Under the pieces are notes generated by a model that worked only from the letters and a program-made list of their open reading frames with translations, made no database searches and was not told where the DNA came from. This document shows, in pieces, positions 63,714-64,000 of a stretch of DNA of 64,000 bases; within the stretch, counting starts at the first letter, position 1, and the number at the start of each line of letters is the position of its first letter. This DNA comes from Monomorium pharaonis (taxonomy: Eukaryota; Arthropoda; Insecta; Hymenoptera; Formicidae), in NCBI RefSeq assembly GCF_013373865.1, contig NC_050472.1, forward strand, positions 26,271,138 through 26,335,137, given 5' to 3'. The position numbers and the translations under genes were made by a program.

Positions 63714-63831
63714 ACGAGTCCACATCCTGCGGTAACGGTGACGCAACCTCAGGGTTCCTATCCCGGTCTTACGCCCACGCCCGACACAGATGGTTCCATC
63801 AAGATTGAAAGGTTATCTGTGACAAATGCCA
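63714..63831 (+). CDS. da: da exon 7
   Basis: The acceptor is gtcattcttttag and the donor GCCA|GTAAGT. It encodes TSPHPAVTVTQPQGSYPG, LTPTPDTDGSIKIERL and SVTNA, leaving after one base of a codon. Low-complexity P/T/S linker is usual between the loop-helix region and the bHLH in E-proteins. IKIER is a possible sumoylation-type site (hydrophobic-K-x-E). The preceding intron is only 119 nt. Confidence 0.85.
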
Positions 63832-64000
63832 GTAAGTTGACCCCGAAGTGACGTATGGGACGAATCGCAAAATAATTTGCAAGATAGAAGAAGCCAGCTC
63901 ACGATTACGCAGCAACAATAATAAATAATACACTCCGATGACTTGATAGTCTTTTCTCGAATCTCGCGTTGAAAACGTTCAATGATTTTTTTTCCTAAGA
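63832..64000 (+). other. da: da intron 8, start only
   Basis: The donor GTAAGT follows exon 7. The remaining bases are intronic and run off the window. Confidence 0.75.

Larger units (their letters stand above)
30903..64000 (+). other. da: daughterless (class I bHLH E-protein) gene, partial at the right edge
   Basis: At least eight + strand coding exons lie here, and the splice phases agree at every junction: 0, 1, 0, 0, 0, 0, 0, 1. Conserved E-protein blocks appear in family order: DSPRYTSPK..YYIDG, DPW, LPPMSTF, TLGKTLASV, SSNPSTPVSSPPPLT and RMEERLDDAINVLRNHAE. In this family these lie between the N-terminal activation domain and the C-terminal bHLH. E-proteins are nuclear factors that bind E-boxes as homodimers or with tissue-specific bHLH partners such as the achaete-scute and atonal families; in insects da acts in neurogenesis and sex determination. 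The bHLH exon is not in the window. Insects usually have a single class I bHLH gene, so the name is secure. The transcription start and total exon number are not. Confidence 0.93.

Overview
The window is eukaryotic, insect-like nuclear DNA. It has low coding density, a very high CpG content, many (GA)n/(CT)n microsatellites, and exons bounded by ordinary GT-AG splice sites. The only gene I recognise with confidence is the insect class I bHLH E-protein daughterless (da; vertebrate TCF3/TCF4/TCF12 relatives) on the + strand. Its exons carry E-protein blocks such as LPPMSTF, TLGKTLASV, SSNPSTPVSSPPPLT and RMEERLDDAINVLRNHAE. The overall look suggests a hymenopteran, perhaps an ant, but the species cannot be fixed from this sequence.

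Layout. 1-29.5 kb holds no convincing coding exon. It is probably upstream or intronic DNA of da. It contains one compact inverted-repeat transposable element (10833-12267) and, at 22171-22179, a CAG|GTAAGT site behind a pyrimidine tract that has the form of a recursive-splicing (ratchet) site. From about 29.5 to 30.9 kb is a probable promoter and 5' UTR, leading to a 178-codon first coding exon (30903-31436). A 24.3-kb intron follows. It contains a possible small minus-strand ORF (37278-37472), a 12-kb inverted-repeat element (39028-51048) and a second, 13-codon alternative first exon (53731-53769). The remaining da exons seen are 55740-55821, 58671-58804, 61278-61550 (or 61562), 61825-61983, 62785-62844, 63451-63594 and 63714-63831. 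All junction phases agree. The bHLH domain lies beyond the right edge, and any exon for the classical N-terminal activation domain would lie beyond the left edge or was not recognised.

Main discovery. The 12-kb element is a foldback-type, non-autonomous DNA transposon. About 400-bp terminal inverted repeats and 13-bp flanking direct repeats enclose about 73 tandem copies of a 153-bp unit. That unit is itself part of the terminal inverted repeat. The 1.4-kb element at 10.8 kb is the same family with only four units, so the window holds a short and an expanded form of one transposon-born satellite. The satellite sits inside a da intron, between two alternative first exons. Each monomer carries an 18-bp perfect palindrome and a second near-palindrome.

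Other points: da has two neighbouring in-frame exons that both encode the LDDAI..LR.HAE helix of its loop-helix activation region, and a 12-nt tandem splice donor that would add VSTR.
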